Source of the DNA: Acidithiobacillus sp.
GTDB lineage: Bacteria > Pseudomonadota > Gammaproteobacteria > Acidithiobacillales > Acidithiobacillaceae
Assembly: GCA_027365525.1 (NCBI GenBank)
Contig: DAHXMJ010000001.1
Location: forward strand, 1-51,661
Direction: 5' to 3'
DNA: 51,661 nucleotides
The notes under the pieces were generated by a model. The model worked only from the letters and a program-made list of their open reading frames with translations. It was not told the DNA's origin and made no database searches. The position numbers and the translations under genes are program-made. Positions 19,060 through 28,029 of this stretch are shown here, in pieces (positions within the stretch are counted from its first letter, which is position 1; each line of letters opens with the position of its first letter).

Positions 19060-20052
19060 ATGAACCGATTCGAACATTTTCATGAAATGCGCGCTGACCT
19101 GCTGACCCTTCTGGGAGGTATGGTGGAAACCGTAGCCAGCCCGGCCATCTTTGAGCAGGATCCGGCAGGACAGCGGAGGATACTTGCAGCACTCATCCAC
19201 CGATACTCTTTTCTCGACCTTGCTTATCTTCTGGATGCCCATGGCGTCCAGGTAGGCGACAACGTTGCTGCAAGGCGCCTTTCCCGGGAACGTGGAGGTG
19301 CGGACACGGACCGCCGCCATCGTCCCTATTACCGGCTGGCACGTGAGGCCACTACTCCCATTCTGACAGATCCTTACCTCTCTCTTACCAATGGACGGCT
19401 CTGCATTACCATTGCTGCTCCAGTACGCATGGAAGACGGCCAGTTTATGGGAATGGTGGTAGCAGACTGCGAGCTGGAGAGGGCACTGGCCCTTCTCGAA
19501 GAAGACGATACACGGCGCAGCGTTGAACCAGCTTTCAAATTCTTCTACCTGCTTTTTTCTGCAGGCCTCCTTCTGGTCAGCGTCTCTCTCGGAATGAGGG
19601 GCTTTCTTGCAGTGCACGACATCTGGCGTATGACCCAGCCACTTCAGGATTTTGACGCCCCTTTCCAGGCCACCATCTTTTTTACCCTGGCTCTGGCAGT
19701 ATTCGATTTGGCCAAGACAATCTTTGAAGAAGAAGTTCTGCTGCGCAAGGATATCCGCCGGCACAGCAGCACCCGCCGCACACTTACCAGGTTTATTGCG
19801 GCCATTTCCATTGCTGTGTCCATTGAAGGGCTGATGCTGGTGTTCAAATTTGCCCTGAATGCTCCAGGGGAACTCTGGCTTGCAGTTCTCATTCTGGTAG
19901 CGGCTGCAGGACTAGTGGTGGCTTTGGGCCTGTACGTTTATCTCGGGGTCCGTGCAGAAATTCTGCTTCTGGAACAGAGGCAGCGCAGCAGCAGGCATCC
20001 CTTTTCGCTTCCGCAGAAGGAAATCCAGGAACAGTCCGGCCAGTGGGGATAG
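19060..20052 (+). CDS. Membrane protein with a PDC/Cache-like sensor domain
   Basis: About 330 residues. The N-terminal 150 residues resemble a PDC sensor domain (RPYYRLAREATTPILTDPYLS, then ITIAAPVRMEDGQFMGMVVADC, the usual 'latest strand' of such domains). Four or more hydrophobic segments follow from about residue 165. No kinase, GGDEF or methyl-accepting module follows, so it is not a full receptor. An acidic and arginine-rich loop (FEEEVLLRKDIRRH) sits between membrane parts. The start at 19060 (MNRFEHFH) has GGAG 9 nt before. The ligand is unknown. Confidence 0.7.
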   Translation: MNRFEHFHEMRADLLTLLGGMVETVASPAIFEQDPAGQRRILAALIHRYSFLDLAYLLDAHGVQVGDNVAARRLSRERGGADTDRRHRPYYRLAREATTPILTDPYLSLTNGRLCITIAAPVRMEDGQFMGMVVADCELERALALLEEDDTRRSVEPAFKFFYLLFSAGLLLVSVSLGMRGFLAVHDIWRMTQPLQDFDAPFQATIFFTLALAVFDLAKTIFEEEVLLRKDIRRHSSTRRTLTRFIAAISIAVSIEGLMLVFKFALNAPGELWLAVLILVAAAGLVVALGLYVYLGVRAEILLLEQRQRSSRHPFSLPQKEIQEQSGQWG

Positions 20053-20160
20053 GCGCCACTTCCTGACAGCAGGAAAATGGCGGATTAACGTGGATAGATG
20101 ATAGATGTCATGCTTTCGGGGAATTTCCGGGCCAGGCGCACTCCCCGGTACGGAAAGCAT

Positions 20161-21153
20161 TCAGGACTGCGAGGCACCGATGGTCTCCGGCAGTACCGCC
20201 TCCCCCCACAGGCCTGTTTCCCGGAAATGGAAATAGGTGCTCTCAATGCTATGATGGAGCACGGCCAGATTTTTCTGGGTCTGGTCCAGATATTCATGTA
20301 AAAGACTCGGATGCAGTCCCTGCAGCTGCATCCTTTCCAGGCGCAGCCGGATGTGGCCCAGGGTTTCGGCCGGCATGGCTGAATTGGGCAGATAGGACAG
20401 GGCCATTTCCATATCTGCGAAACAGCTGTGGATGCTACGTGGAAACTTGCTGTCCCGCAGCAGAAAATCCACTACGCGGTCCGGGCGGATCTGGACTTCG
20501 ACATGGTGCCTGTACATCTCGAGTGCGCTCATGGCACGTAGGACTCCTACCCAGACGGACTGGATGACCGCATCATGAAGACTGGGATCGCTCGGCATGA
20601 TCACGGCGGTGGTTACATCCACGATTCGGCTGGTCATGTCGGCACGCTCGATGTTGCGCCCCAGCTTGATGAACTGGTAGGCGTGATTCTGGCTCATGCT
20701 GCCCACCAGAAGACCCACCAGAGCATGGCGGCGGGAAATGACCTCGTTCAGAAAGGAAAGCCGCTCCCGCCGGTCCAGCACAGCCTGCTGTTCAACACCT
20801 TCCTGCACAAAGAGATAGAGGGAATTGATCCTTTCCCAGAATTCTCCTGGTAGCAGGTTCCGGAAAACACGGCAGTTCTCCCGGGCCTGGTGTATGGCCG
20901 CCACGATGGAACTGGGATGCCTTCTGTCCGCTATCAGAAACCGCATGATGTGCTCTTCGGAGGGTTTACCATAGTGGGTCTGGTAATACCCGCCCTCACC
21001 GGTTACCTGGAGCAGCAGGTCCCACCCGAACCTGGTTCCGTGCGGGAGATCCAGCAGCAGAAGCGTGGTGGAATTGATCAGGCGACCCATATCCTCGGCA
21101 CGCTCCAGATAGCGGGCCATCCAGTACAGGTTTTCCGCTACTCTGGAGAGCAT
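20161..21153 (-). CDS. Alpha-E domain protein (DUF403), Anbu-cluster member
   Basis: About 330 mostly helical residues. The opening SRVAENLYWMARYLERAEDM is the alpha-E signature. The family lies almost always next to a circularly permuted ATP-grasp protein and is thought to take part in making or modifying a peptide, with no proven reaction. The ATG at 21153 follows GGAGGAG; it overlaps the ATP-grasp gene by 16 nt, so translation is coupled. The same region holds the Anbu peptidase gene, which supports the functional link. Confidence 0.88.
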   Translation of the reverse strand: MLSRVAENLYWMARYLERAEDMGRLINSTTLLLLDLPHGTRFGWDLLLQVTGEGGYYQTHYGKPSEEHIMRFLIADRRHPSSIVAAIHQARENCRVFRNLLPGEFWERINSLYLFVQEGVEQQAVLDRRERLSFLNEVISRRHALVGLLVGSMSQNHAYQFIKLGRNIERADMTSRIVDVTTAVIMPSDPSLHDAVIQSVWVGVLRAMSALEMYRHHVEVQIRPDRVVDFLLRDSKFPRSIHSCFADMEMALSYLPNSAMPAETLGHIRLRLERMQLQGLHPSLLHEYLDQTQKNLAVLHHSIESTYFHFRETGLWGEAVLPETIGASQS

Positions 21154-22598
21154 GCCGGCTCCTCCTCGACAATCCACGTATCTTTGCTGCCCCCTCCCTG
21201 GGAACTGTTTACCACCAGGGATCCGGCATGCATGGCCACTCGCGTTAACCCTCCTGTAGTTACATGAATTTTTTTCCCCTGCAGGATAAACGGTCGCAGA
21301 TCCAGGTGGCGAGGTTCCAGCGAATCCCCCATGAATGTAGGCGCCGTGGAGAGATTGAGCACCGGCTGGGCAATATAGTTGCGGGGGTTGCTCCGGATCA
21401 GCATGGAAAAGTGTTCCCGGTCCGCCACAGTAGCCCTGGGCCCGATCAGCATTCCATATCCCCCGGATTCATTGGCTGGTTTGACCACCAGTTCATGGAG
21501 ATGGGCCAGGACATACTCCCGGTCTTTTTCACGCATACAGAGATAGGTGGGCACATTGGGAAGCAGTGGTTCCGTATCCAGGTAATAGCGGATTATGTCG
21601 GGCACAAAAGAGTAAACAACCTTGTCATCAGCTACACCTGTACCGGGAGCATTGGCAATGGCTACACGTCCACGCCGCCAGGCCCGCATCAGTCCAGGAA
21701 TGCCTAGAACGGAATCCTCACGGAAGACTTCGGGATCCAGAAAATCGTCGTCTATCCGGCGGTAGATGACATCTACCCGTTTCAGGCCAGCAATGGTTCG
21801 CAGGTAGACATAATCGTCCTCCACACAGAAATCTGGTCCTTCTGCAAGCCATGCTCCCATCTGCTGTGCCAGATAGCTGTGTTCGAAATAGGCGGAGTTG
21901 TAGATCCCCGGTGTCAGGACTGCAATGACAGGATTATCTCCTTCCCGGGGGGAAAGCGCGGCAAGAGTTTCATGGAGCCTTGCTGGATAGTCGTCTACAG
22001 GCAAAATCTGGCAGTGGGCGAAAATTTCCGGGAACAGACGCTTCATGATTTCCCGGTTTTCCAGCATGTAGGACACCCCGGATGGCACTCTCAGGTTATC
22101 TTCCAGCACATAGACAGTACCATCTGCATCCCGGACCAGGTCTGTACCACAGATGCTGGCCCATACACTGTGGGGTGGATGAATCCCCCGGCAGGCATCC
22201 CGCAGGTTGGATCCAGCCAGGACCTCTTCTGGAAAAACGCCATCTGCAACGATGCGCTGGCCGTGGTAAAGGTCATCAATAAAAAGGTTTAACGCCTGCA
22301 GCCGCTGGCGGAGTCCTGCGTCAATGCGTACCCACTCGGAGCGGGGCATGGTCCTGGGCACAATGTCAAAAGGCCAGGCACGGTCGATATTGCCTGCTTC
22401 GTTGTACACCGTGAAGGTAATCCCCATGGCAAGAATGGCGGCTTCTGCTGCCTGGCGGCGTGCCCTGAGGTTTTCCGGTCCCAGCGAGTCGAGATGCTCA
22501 AGAAGGGAAGCAGCAGCAGGGCGTACCTGGCCATTAGGCTGAATCAGTTCGTCGTAGGCCGTGCTGGCCTGATAATAGAGATTCCTCAGTCCTGCCAT
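21138..22598 (-). CDS. Circularly permuted ATP-grasp protein (DUF404/DUF407)
   Basis: About 486 residues. Typical blocks are YELIQPNG-like YDELIQPNGQVRP near the N-terminus, DLVRDADGTVYVLEDNLRVP SGVSYMLENR in the middle, then VVKPANESGGYGMLIGP, the permuted ATP-grasp glycine loop. It probably forms peptide (amide) bonds using ATP, acting with the alpha-E protein. The start at 22598 (MAGLRNLY) has GGAGAAACGGGA before it; the longer frame begins upstream of the predicted transcript start. The sigma-54 type promoter at 22671-22686 lies about 60-70 nt upstream. Confidence 0.9.
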   Translation of the reverse strand: MAGLRNLYYQASTAYDELIQPNGQVRPAAASLLEHLDSLGPENLRARRQAAEAAILAMGITFTVYNEAGNIDRAWPFDIVPRTMPRSEWVRIDAGLRQRLQALNLFIDDLYHGQRIVADGVFPEEVLAGSNLRDACRGIHPPHSVWASICGTDLVRDADGTVYVLEDNLRVPSGVSYMLENREIMKRLFPEIFAHCQILPVDDYPARLHETLAALSPREGDNPVIAVLTPGIYNSAYFEHSYLAQQMGAWLAEGPDFCVEDDYVYLRTIAGLKRVDVIYRRIDDDFLDPEVFREDSVLGIPGLMRAWRRGRVAIANAPGTGVADDKVVYSFVPDIIRYYLDTEPLLPNVPTYLCMREKDREYVLAHLHELVVKPANESGGYGMLIGPRATVADREHFSMLIRSNPRNYIAQPVLNLSTAPTFMGDSLEPRHLDLRPFILQGKKIHVTTGGLTRVAMHAGSLVVNSSQGGGSKDTWIVEEEPACSPE

Positions 22599-22670
22599 TC
22601 CCGTTTCTCCCGATATCCCGCAATTGCAGGGCTTTTCTTTATGAAACGCCCTGACACCCAGAAGGGTTTC

Positions 22671-22686
22671 AGCAAGGTGTATGCCA
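22671..22686 (-). promoter_or_regulatory. Sigma-54 promoter candidate for ATP-grasp/alpha-E operon
   Basis: On the minus strand TGGCATACACCTTGCT fits TGGCAC-N5-TTGCW with the invariant GG (-24) and GC (-12) in exact register. Transcription would start near 22660, leaving a leader of about 60 nt. Two NtrC-type sites lie upstream, centred about 83 and 104 nt from the predicted start. Confidence 0.75.
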
Positions 22687-22734
22687 GGAAGAATTGGCGG
22701 AATCATCGTCAGAAATAGATATACAACAATATTT

Positions 22735-22771
22735 ATGCACTATAATAGTGCATTTAGCACTAAAAAGGTGC
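22735..22771. promoter_or_regulatory. Tandem NtrC-type activator sites
   Basis: Site 1, TGCACTATAATAGTGCA (22735-22751), is a perfect palindrome matching TGCAC-N7-GTGCA. Site 2 (22757-22771) is GCAC-N7-GTGC. Their centres are 21 bp apart, two helical turns, as expected for cooperative enhancer binding. They sit upstream of the 22671 promoter and downstream of the Anbu gene. Confidence 0.7.
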
Positions 22772-22810
22772 GGGTACTGCTAGAGAAAATATGTCAGACT
22801 TTCGAGATAT

Positions 22811-23536
22811 TTATTCCCAGGGAAACACTGGGAGAGCATCCATGGCAACGGCAAGTCCCTGGCTCCAGGAATCGGCCACAGACCGGTAGAAAGGATCATC
22901 ATCCGCAAGATTCAGATACTCTCCCGGCTCAAGACTCCCGTTCCTGTAGAACAGCAGCTCTATTGGAGCACCTACCATCAGGTTGCTCCGGATGGTGGAG
23001 TTCATGGAGACCAGGGCACATCGCCCAGCCTTTTCCAGGGGAAGTGCAGAATGCACCACCCGGTCCAGAATTGGCTTTCCATACTTTATTTCGCCGACCT
23101 GCAGGAAAGGATGTTCTGCCGATTCATGGATATAGTTTCCTTGGGGATAGACCAGATAGATGCCTGGAACCTCTCCCTGAATCTGTCCTCCGAGAATAAA
23201 TGTGGCCTCAAAAACCGTACTGGCGGCATCCCGGCTGGACTGGTTTCGCTGGATATCTGCACTGATCATCCCGATATAGTCTGCAGCTGCCACCAGGGTG
23301 GGTACCGTCCACAAGCTTAGTCTTCCAGGCTGCGCGGTATCCTGGCGCAGCCGCTGCAGTACGGCCTGGGTAGTGGCGAGGTTGCCAGATGAAAGAAGGC
23401 AGAAAAACCGTTTCCCCGGACAGACAAACGTATGCATTTTAGAGTAGACATTAATATGGTCGGTACCTGCACTGGTACGTGAGTCGGAACAGAAAACCAG
23501 TCCATCCTCCACATGGATGGCCAAGGCATAGGTCAT
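22811..23536 (-). CDS. Anbu proteasome-like peptidase
   Basis: About 241 residues, the size of Anbu (ancestral beta subunit). An N-terminal Thr2 follows Met1 (MTYALAIHVEDGLVFCSDSR), consistent with the proteasome-type catalytic threonine, and the SDSRTSAG block matches the family. The C-terminal part has AGRCALVSMNSTIRSNLMVG and the GAPIELLFYR segment. It is predicted to be an oligomeric cytoplasmic protease of unknown substrate. It is the promoter-proximal gene of the set Anbu, ATP-grasp, alpha-E; the transglutaminase-like gene often found with these is absent from the window. Confidence 0.9.
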   Translation of the reverse strand: MTYALAIHVEDGLVFCSDSRTSAGTDHINVYSKMHTFVCPGKRFFCLLSSGNLATTQAVLQRLRQDTAQPGRLSLWTVPTLVAAADYIGMISADIQRNQSSRDAASTVFEATFILGGQIQGEVPGIYLVYPQGNYIHESAEHPFLQVGEIKYGKPILDRVVHSALPLEKAGRCALVSMNSTIRSNLMVGAPIELLFYRNGSLEPGEYLNLADDDPFYRSVADSWSQGLAVAMDALPVFPWE

Positions 23537-23603
23537 CTAGCGTTCCTCATGAAAATTGATATCCCCAATATTCGCCCACTTCCGCCAGCGTGTGAAGTGC
23601 TTC

Positions 23604-23619
23604 AGCAACTTGCATGCCA
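23604..23619 (-). promoter_or_regulatory. Sigma-54 promoter candidate for the Anbu gene
   Basis: Minus strand TGGCATGCAAGTTGCT: -24 TGGCATG and -12 TTGCT in exact spacing. Predicted start near 23593, about 57 nt before the ATG at 23536. It is nearly identical in its conserved bases to the promoter at 22671-22686. I see no clear NtrC-type site in the 130 nt upstream of it. Confidence 0.75.
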
Positions 23620-23976
23620 TGTAGAAAGAATTTCGGCTGCCCAAAATGCTTAAGATGCAGATCAAGCGCAACACTGTTTATTTCCTGCAGACAGCTGCCT
23701 GAATGAGGCAGGGTGTGGAAAAAAGGAATGACATGGTCTCAGATAGGATAAGAACCCGATCGTTTAGCACATCAAGGAAATACGCCAAATTCTGCTGTGA
23801 GTCGCTTCCCTGTGGCAATTTCGGGTTAGATGATCCGCAACCAGATTGGCTTACCCCAATAGGGAATGGCTGCCGCAGAGGTGAACCGCCCGGGTTTTGA
23901 GCGATCAGGCCCTGATCCATCACTCAGACAGGGGATCACAAGACGGATTCAACAGGTCGTCGCAACACCATCAATC

Positions 23977-24336
23977 ATGGAGGTGTTTATGGGACGGCCT
24001 GCGGGATGGATACAGAAGTTGACGGGGCGAGAAGCAATGCGCTCGCCAGGGGCGCCTTCACTTCGGCGTGAGGTTGAGCGGCAGTTTTGGGTACAAATTG
24101 CAACGGGAATCACCAGTGAGCGCGCTGCCGAGACGGTCAGCGGTCTATACAGGGCCGAAGTCACCCATCAGCGAGGCCCCTGGAAATCCGCCGATGCGGT
24201 CGAATGGGCCACCCTTGAATGGATGTCATGGTTCAACAATCAACGTCTGATGGAATCCTTGGGCTATATCCCGCACGCAGAAGCTGGGGCAAACTGCTAC
24301 CGGCAACTCAGGCAACCAACCTCCGTTGCCGATTAA
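23977..24336 (+). pseudogene. Chimeric transposase remnant (IS30-type start fused to IS3-type end)
   Basis: The first part (GRPAGWIQKLTGREAMRSPG, then SLRREVERQFWVQIATGITSE) is the N-terminus of an IS30-family transposase. The last part (RGPWKSADAVEWATLEWM, then WFNNQRLMESLGYIPHAEA) is the C-terminus of an IS3-family OrfB. Both are in one frame, joined near 24130-24150, and both lack the rest of their DDE domain. It cannot be an active transposase. The frame is open upstream to 23866. The junction probably records an insertion or deletion between two elements. Confidence 0.8.
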
Positions 24337-24583
24337 CTTTAACCAAACAGCCTCCGCGAAAACCGGGGCGGTTCAGTGCCAGGATTTTGTCTGCCTTCAA
24401 TACCTGCCTACTTCACCCATGCTAATAAATGCCACATCTTTCTCCTGTTTGTAAGGCATCAAGATGGGCAGGTAATAGTGCTGTTTCTGCCAACAAGTCC
24501 AAAAATCTTGCCCCTCATAAATTTGGCATAATTCTCGGCAGATAGTCATAATCTGATAACTCGTCTTTTTTCAGGAATAAGGC

Positions 24584-25054
24584 ATGCAGATCTTCTTGCG
24601 TCAAGCGACTAAAAACGATCTTCCTAGTGTATTACGACTCTATGCCCAGCCGGACATGGATGACGGAAAAATCCTAAATGCTGCCGATGCAGAGCGGGTA
24701 TTCGACCGCATGGGCCGATATCCCAATTACAGGCTATATGTGGCCGTCACAGGGCAGCAGATCGTTGGAAGTTTTGCGCTGCTGGTCATGGATAATCTCG
24801 CCCATCAGGGGACTCCTTCAGCAATTGTAGAGGACGTGGTGGTGGATTCCTCCCACCACGGTCAGGGTATCGGAAAATTTATGATGCAACATGCCATCAA
24901 AATCGCTCAATCAGAGGCTTGCTATAAACTCATGCTGTCATCGAACATCAAACGGCAGAGAGCCCATAGGTTTTATGAATCACTCGGGTTCGAGCGCCAC
25001 GGGTACAGTTTTCGTATCGACATCAGCTGTCAGCCAGATTCAGAGATGTTCTAG
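24584..25054 (+). CDS. GNAT family N-acetyltransferase
   Basis: About 156 residues with the GNAT fold. The acetyl-CoA motif A is visible as VEDVVVDSSHHGQGIGKFMM (R/Q-x-x-G-x-G/A form HGQGIG), and motif B as AHRFYESLGFERHGYSF. The substrate cannot be read. The ATG at 24584 has AGGAATAAGG before it. It lies in the decayed accessory zone, next to transposase remnants, which makes horizontal arrival plausible. Confidence 0.88.
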   Translation: MQIFLRQATKNDLPSVLRLYAQPDMDDGKILNAADAERVFDRMGRYPNYRLYVAVTGQQIVGSFALLVMDNLAHQGTPSAIVEDVVVDSSHHGQGIGKFMMQHAIKIAQSEACYKLMLSSNIKRQRAHRFYESLGFERHGYSFRIDISCQPDSEMF

Positions 25055-25374
25055 CCTTGCAAACCCTTGCCGAAATCGGGATAGATCGGGTTAAAAGAGC
25101 CATTCAATTTTTGATCGATCTGCGATCACCAGGATGGGGAAAGCATTTTTCGGGGAGGAATATCTAAATATCCCCTGCGCCGCATTCTGATTCCGACGTC
25201 ACCGGCATGTACACCACTTTTTTCTGGTACTCCTGACTCCTCATTTCTCAGAATTCTGCGAGTCCTGTCATCCAGGCGGTTCTGTCGTGCATGAGAAACT
25301 TTCCATCTCCGGCAGGCATATCGCGGTAGACAGCTCATATCCGTGCCTCAAGCGTGCCTGCAGCCAGGTCCTAC

Positions 25375-26598
25375 CTACCTTCCCGCATTTTCTGGTCGAA
25401 CTGGCAGAAAAAAGGCGAGAAATCCCAGTAGAGGCAGAAACGAGCATATCTGGTATACAGCATTTATTCCCCAAAAATCGGCAAACTGACCCAAAACCGC
25501 TGCCCCAATACCCCCCATGCCGAACGCGAGTCCAAATAACAGGCCGGACATGGTGCCAATCCTGTCCGGGAAAAGCTCCTGGGCATACACAACCATTGCC
25601 GGAAATGCCGAAGCCAGGAGAAATCCAATGAGGATGGTAAGGATGGCACTCGTCGTCAGGGAAACGTAGGGCAGTGCCAAGGTAAAGGGAGCGATCCCTG
25701 CCATGGAGACCCAGATGACCTGCCTCCGTCCGATACGGTCTCCAATGGGGCCGCCAAATAGCGTGCCAGCCGCTACTGCTGCCAGAAAAAGGAACAGGTG
25801 AAACTGGGCTTCACGGACCGGAATGGCAAACCGTTGCATCAGATAGAAAATGAGGTAGCTGCTGATGCTGGTCAGGTACACAAACTTGGAGAACATCAGC
25901 AGAACCAGAACGACCATGCTACGGCGGGCGGTTGCTGGTGCGACGCGGTGTACGGCAGTGGTCCCCATGGTGCTCCTGGGCCTGCGGTGCTGGTTCTGGT
26001 ACCAGCGGCCTACAAATACCAGGATGGCAATGGCAGTCAGTGTAACCAGAGAAAACCACGACAGGCTGTGCTGGCCATTGGGCATCACCACCAGAGCAGC
26101 CAGGAGCGGGCCTGTGGCTGTCCCAGCGTTGCCACCCACCTGGAATATGGATTGGGCCAGCCCATAGCGCCCTCCCGACGCCAGCCGTGCCACCCGGGAA
26201 GATTCCGGGTGGAATATGGAGGACCCGAGGCCAACCAGGACTGCTGCTGCAAGGACAGCAGGATAGTCTGGAGCGATGGAAAGCAGTAGGAGCCCCAGAA
26301 ACGTGGATACCATTCCAAGTGGCAGGGAATAGGGGAAAGGGTGCCGGTCCGTGTAAATGCCAACCAACGGCTGGATAATAGATGCCGTCAGCTGGTACGC
26401 TAGGGTAATCAGGCCGATCTGCGCAAAAGTCAGCGAAAAGCTGTCCCTGAACAGGGGATAGACGGCGAGCATGAGCGACTGGATGCTATCGTTCAGGAAG
26501 TGGGAAATACTAATAGCTCCCAGCACCATAAACTGTGTCTGGGCAGGATGAAGAGATCCGGGCGGGGATGGCGCATCCAGTCGGCTGGCAGTGGACAT
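25375..26598 (-). CDS. MFS exporter, fosmidomycin-resistance (Fsr) type
   Basis: About 407 residues with 12 hydrophobic segments. The first helix block GAISISHFLNDSIQSLMLAVYP is the Fsr family signature. GLGSSIFHPESSRVARLASG in the first half and the RIGTMSGLLFGLAFGMGGIGAA block in the second are also characteristic. It is likely a proton-driven inner-membrane exporter of small toxic compounds. The start at 26598 is the first ATG. A short N-terminal proline-rich tail precedes the first helix. Confidence 0.87.
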   Translation of the reverse strand: MSTASRLDAPSPPGSLHPAQTQFMVLGAISISHFLNDSIQSLMLAVYPLFRDSFSLTFAQIGLITLAYQLTASIIQPLVGIYTDRHPFPYSLPLGMVSTFLGLLLLSIAPDYPAVLAAAVLVGLGSSIFHPESSRVARLASGGRYGLAQSIFQVGGNAGTATGPLLAALVVMPNGQHSLSWFSLVTLTAIAILVFVGRWYQNQHRRPRSTMGTTAVHRVAPATARRSMVVLVLLMFSKFVYLTSISSYLIFYLMQRFAIPVREAQFHLFLFLAAVAAGTLFGGPIGDRIGRRQVIWVSMAGIAPFTLALPYVSLTTSAILTILIGFLLASAFPAMVVYAQELFPDRIGTMSGLLFGLAFGMGGIGAAVLGQFADFWGINAVYQICSFLPLLGFLAFFLPVRPENAGR

Positions 26599-26836
26599 TA
26601 CTCTAGTTCATCCGGCCGGGGAAAAGCATGTATTTTTAGCAGCCTGCATAATGCCCATAGTTACTCCCGCCAATAATAATGCCCAGCTCCATGCGGATCA
26701 TTGGCGCCACAATCCGCCTCCCCCACTTTAAGCCCCCATCTCCAGGATTCCCGTGCTTGCCGCATGATATGTGACTGCTGTAATACACGCTATTTTTGGC
26801 CTTCCACACGGTCCGTGCCAGAGGAAAGTACTTGCC

Positions 26837-27133
26837 TCAGTACCGCCTGCCACTTGTGGCCGTATTCAGCGAATATCGCAGAACCTGGCACGCCCGGAAT
26901 CGGGGCACCCTGCGCTCCGGAATCTGGATCTCCTGTCCTGTAGCCGGGTTCCGTCCCCGCCGTGCAGCTCTTGTTCCCACAAAAAAGGTCCCAAACCCGG
27001 CAAGCCGTACCGGTTAGCCCGCCATCAGTGCGCCAGACATCACGCTAAGGATGCTTTCGATCGACACGGCTGCCCTCCCCTGGGTCAGTTCTACCGACTC
27101 GGCAAGGTGCAATATCAGACCCCGCTTGTTCAT
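26837..27133 (-). pseudogene. HU-family DNA-binding protein gene with in-frame ochre stop
   Basis: The frame begins MNKRGLILHLAESVELTQGR with AGGAGG 5 nt before the ATG at 27133, exactly like HU. It continues to a TAA at 27014-27016, then in the same frame reads [27 protein letters not shown] and [11 protein letters not shown], the DNA-binding arm and end of HU. The whole is 99 codons, the family's size. One codon at the tip of the hydrophobic core is a stop, so the protein would be cut to about 39 residues. A sequencing error is the main alternative. Confidence 0.85.
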
Positions 27134-27286
27134 TACCACCTCCTTGAAGTTCCTGAAAACGGTTTTCCCTTGGCGGATGGCTTCCGCTCCTGCAGGCAGA
27201 ACCTCACCCCGCAGAAAAGGGCTGCAAACCTCCAAAAAATCAGTGAAATTACGGTGAAAACCCCGCAAATACCAATAGTTGTGCTA

Positions 27287-27660
27287 TCAGAACACCACTT
27301 TCATGGTACCAAAGAAGGATCTTGGCATCATGGGCTCTCCTTCCAGATAGGCGCCACTGTTGCCATTGATGTACAGAAACTGCTTTTCAAGCACATAAGC
27401 TTCCGAATTGAGAAGATTGACACCCGTCAGGCTGAGCGTGACATTCCGAATGCCATAACGGCCAACCGGGAAGGTGTGGGACAGGTTGAAATTCATTGCG
27501 GTATTTAGGAGGGCATGCTGCTGGAGGTAGGAGTTCCCGTGCTGGCCCCAATATACTGCGGACCGACAAGATTGGCATACATGCGCGCACTTGTTCGCTG
27601 GTAGTGCAAAAGGACCTCCAGTCCTGCAAGGTAGGCGGGGTATAGGGTCTGGGTTCACCA
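27287..27660 (-). pseudogene. TonB-dependent outer-membrane receptor, 3' fragment with frameshift
   Basis: The last 80 codons (NTAMNFNLSHTFPVGRYGIR, LTGVNLLNSEAYVLE, then the final strand ending in KVVF) are the C-terminal barrel strands of a TonB-dependent receptor. Upstream, the matching sequence moves to another frame (YPAYLAGLEVLLHYQRTSAR, MYANLVGPQYIG), so a frameshift lies near 27540. Weak receptor-like traces continue to about 27960 in further frames. No complete receptor, plug or signal peptide remains, so the gene is dead. Confidence 0.72.
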
Positions 27661-28029
27661 ATGCTCGTCGCGACACCATACTGGCTTGCATCACGTTGGC
27701 ATGGACCAGCAACGTCTGAACAGCTTTTTGCAGTCCAGCGGCTACTTCATGAACGGCCGCCAGAAGCAGATACCCTACAACAAACAGTATCAGCAGTGCA
27801 CGCGCAGATATTTGAGCAGGGTGGAGGAACAGGAGGAGTCAAAAATCGGGGTTGAAGTTACCATTCAGATCGGCCATGAAGGGGTTCAGGTAGGAATCAT
27901 TTGGCACCCACTGCTCCGGAAGAAGAAAGACGGACTGCTCCACTGTCCCTGTCCATAACCCCATGTATGGTCCCGATTACCGGAACCCCTGTTCAGGCCA
28001 AAACAAACACTGGCTTTATGGGCATCTTC

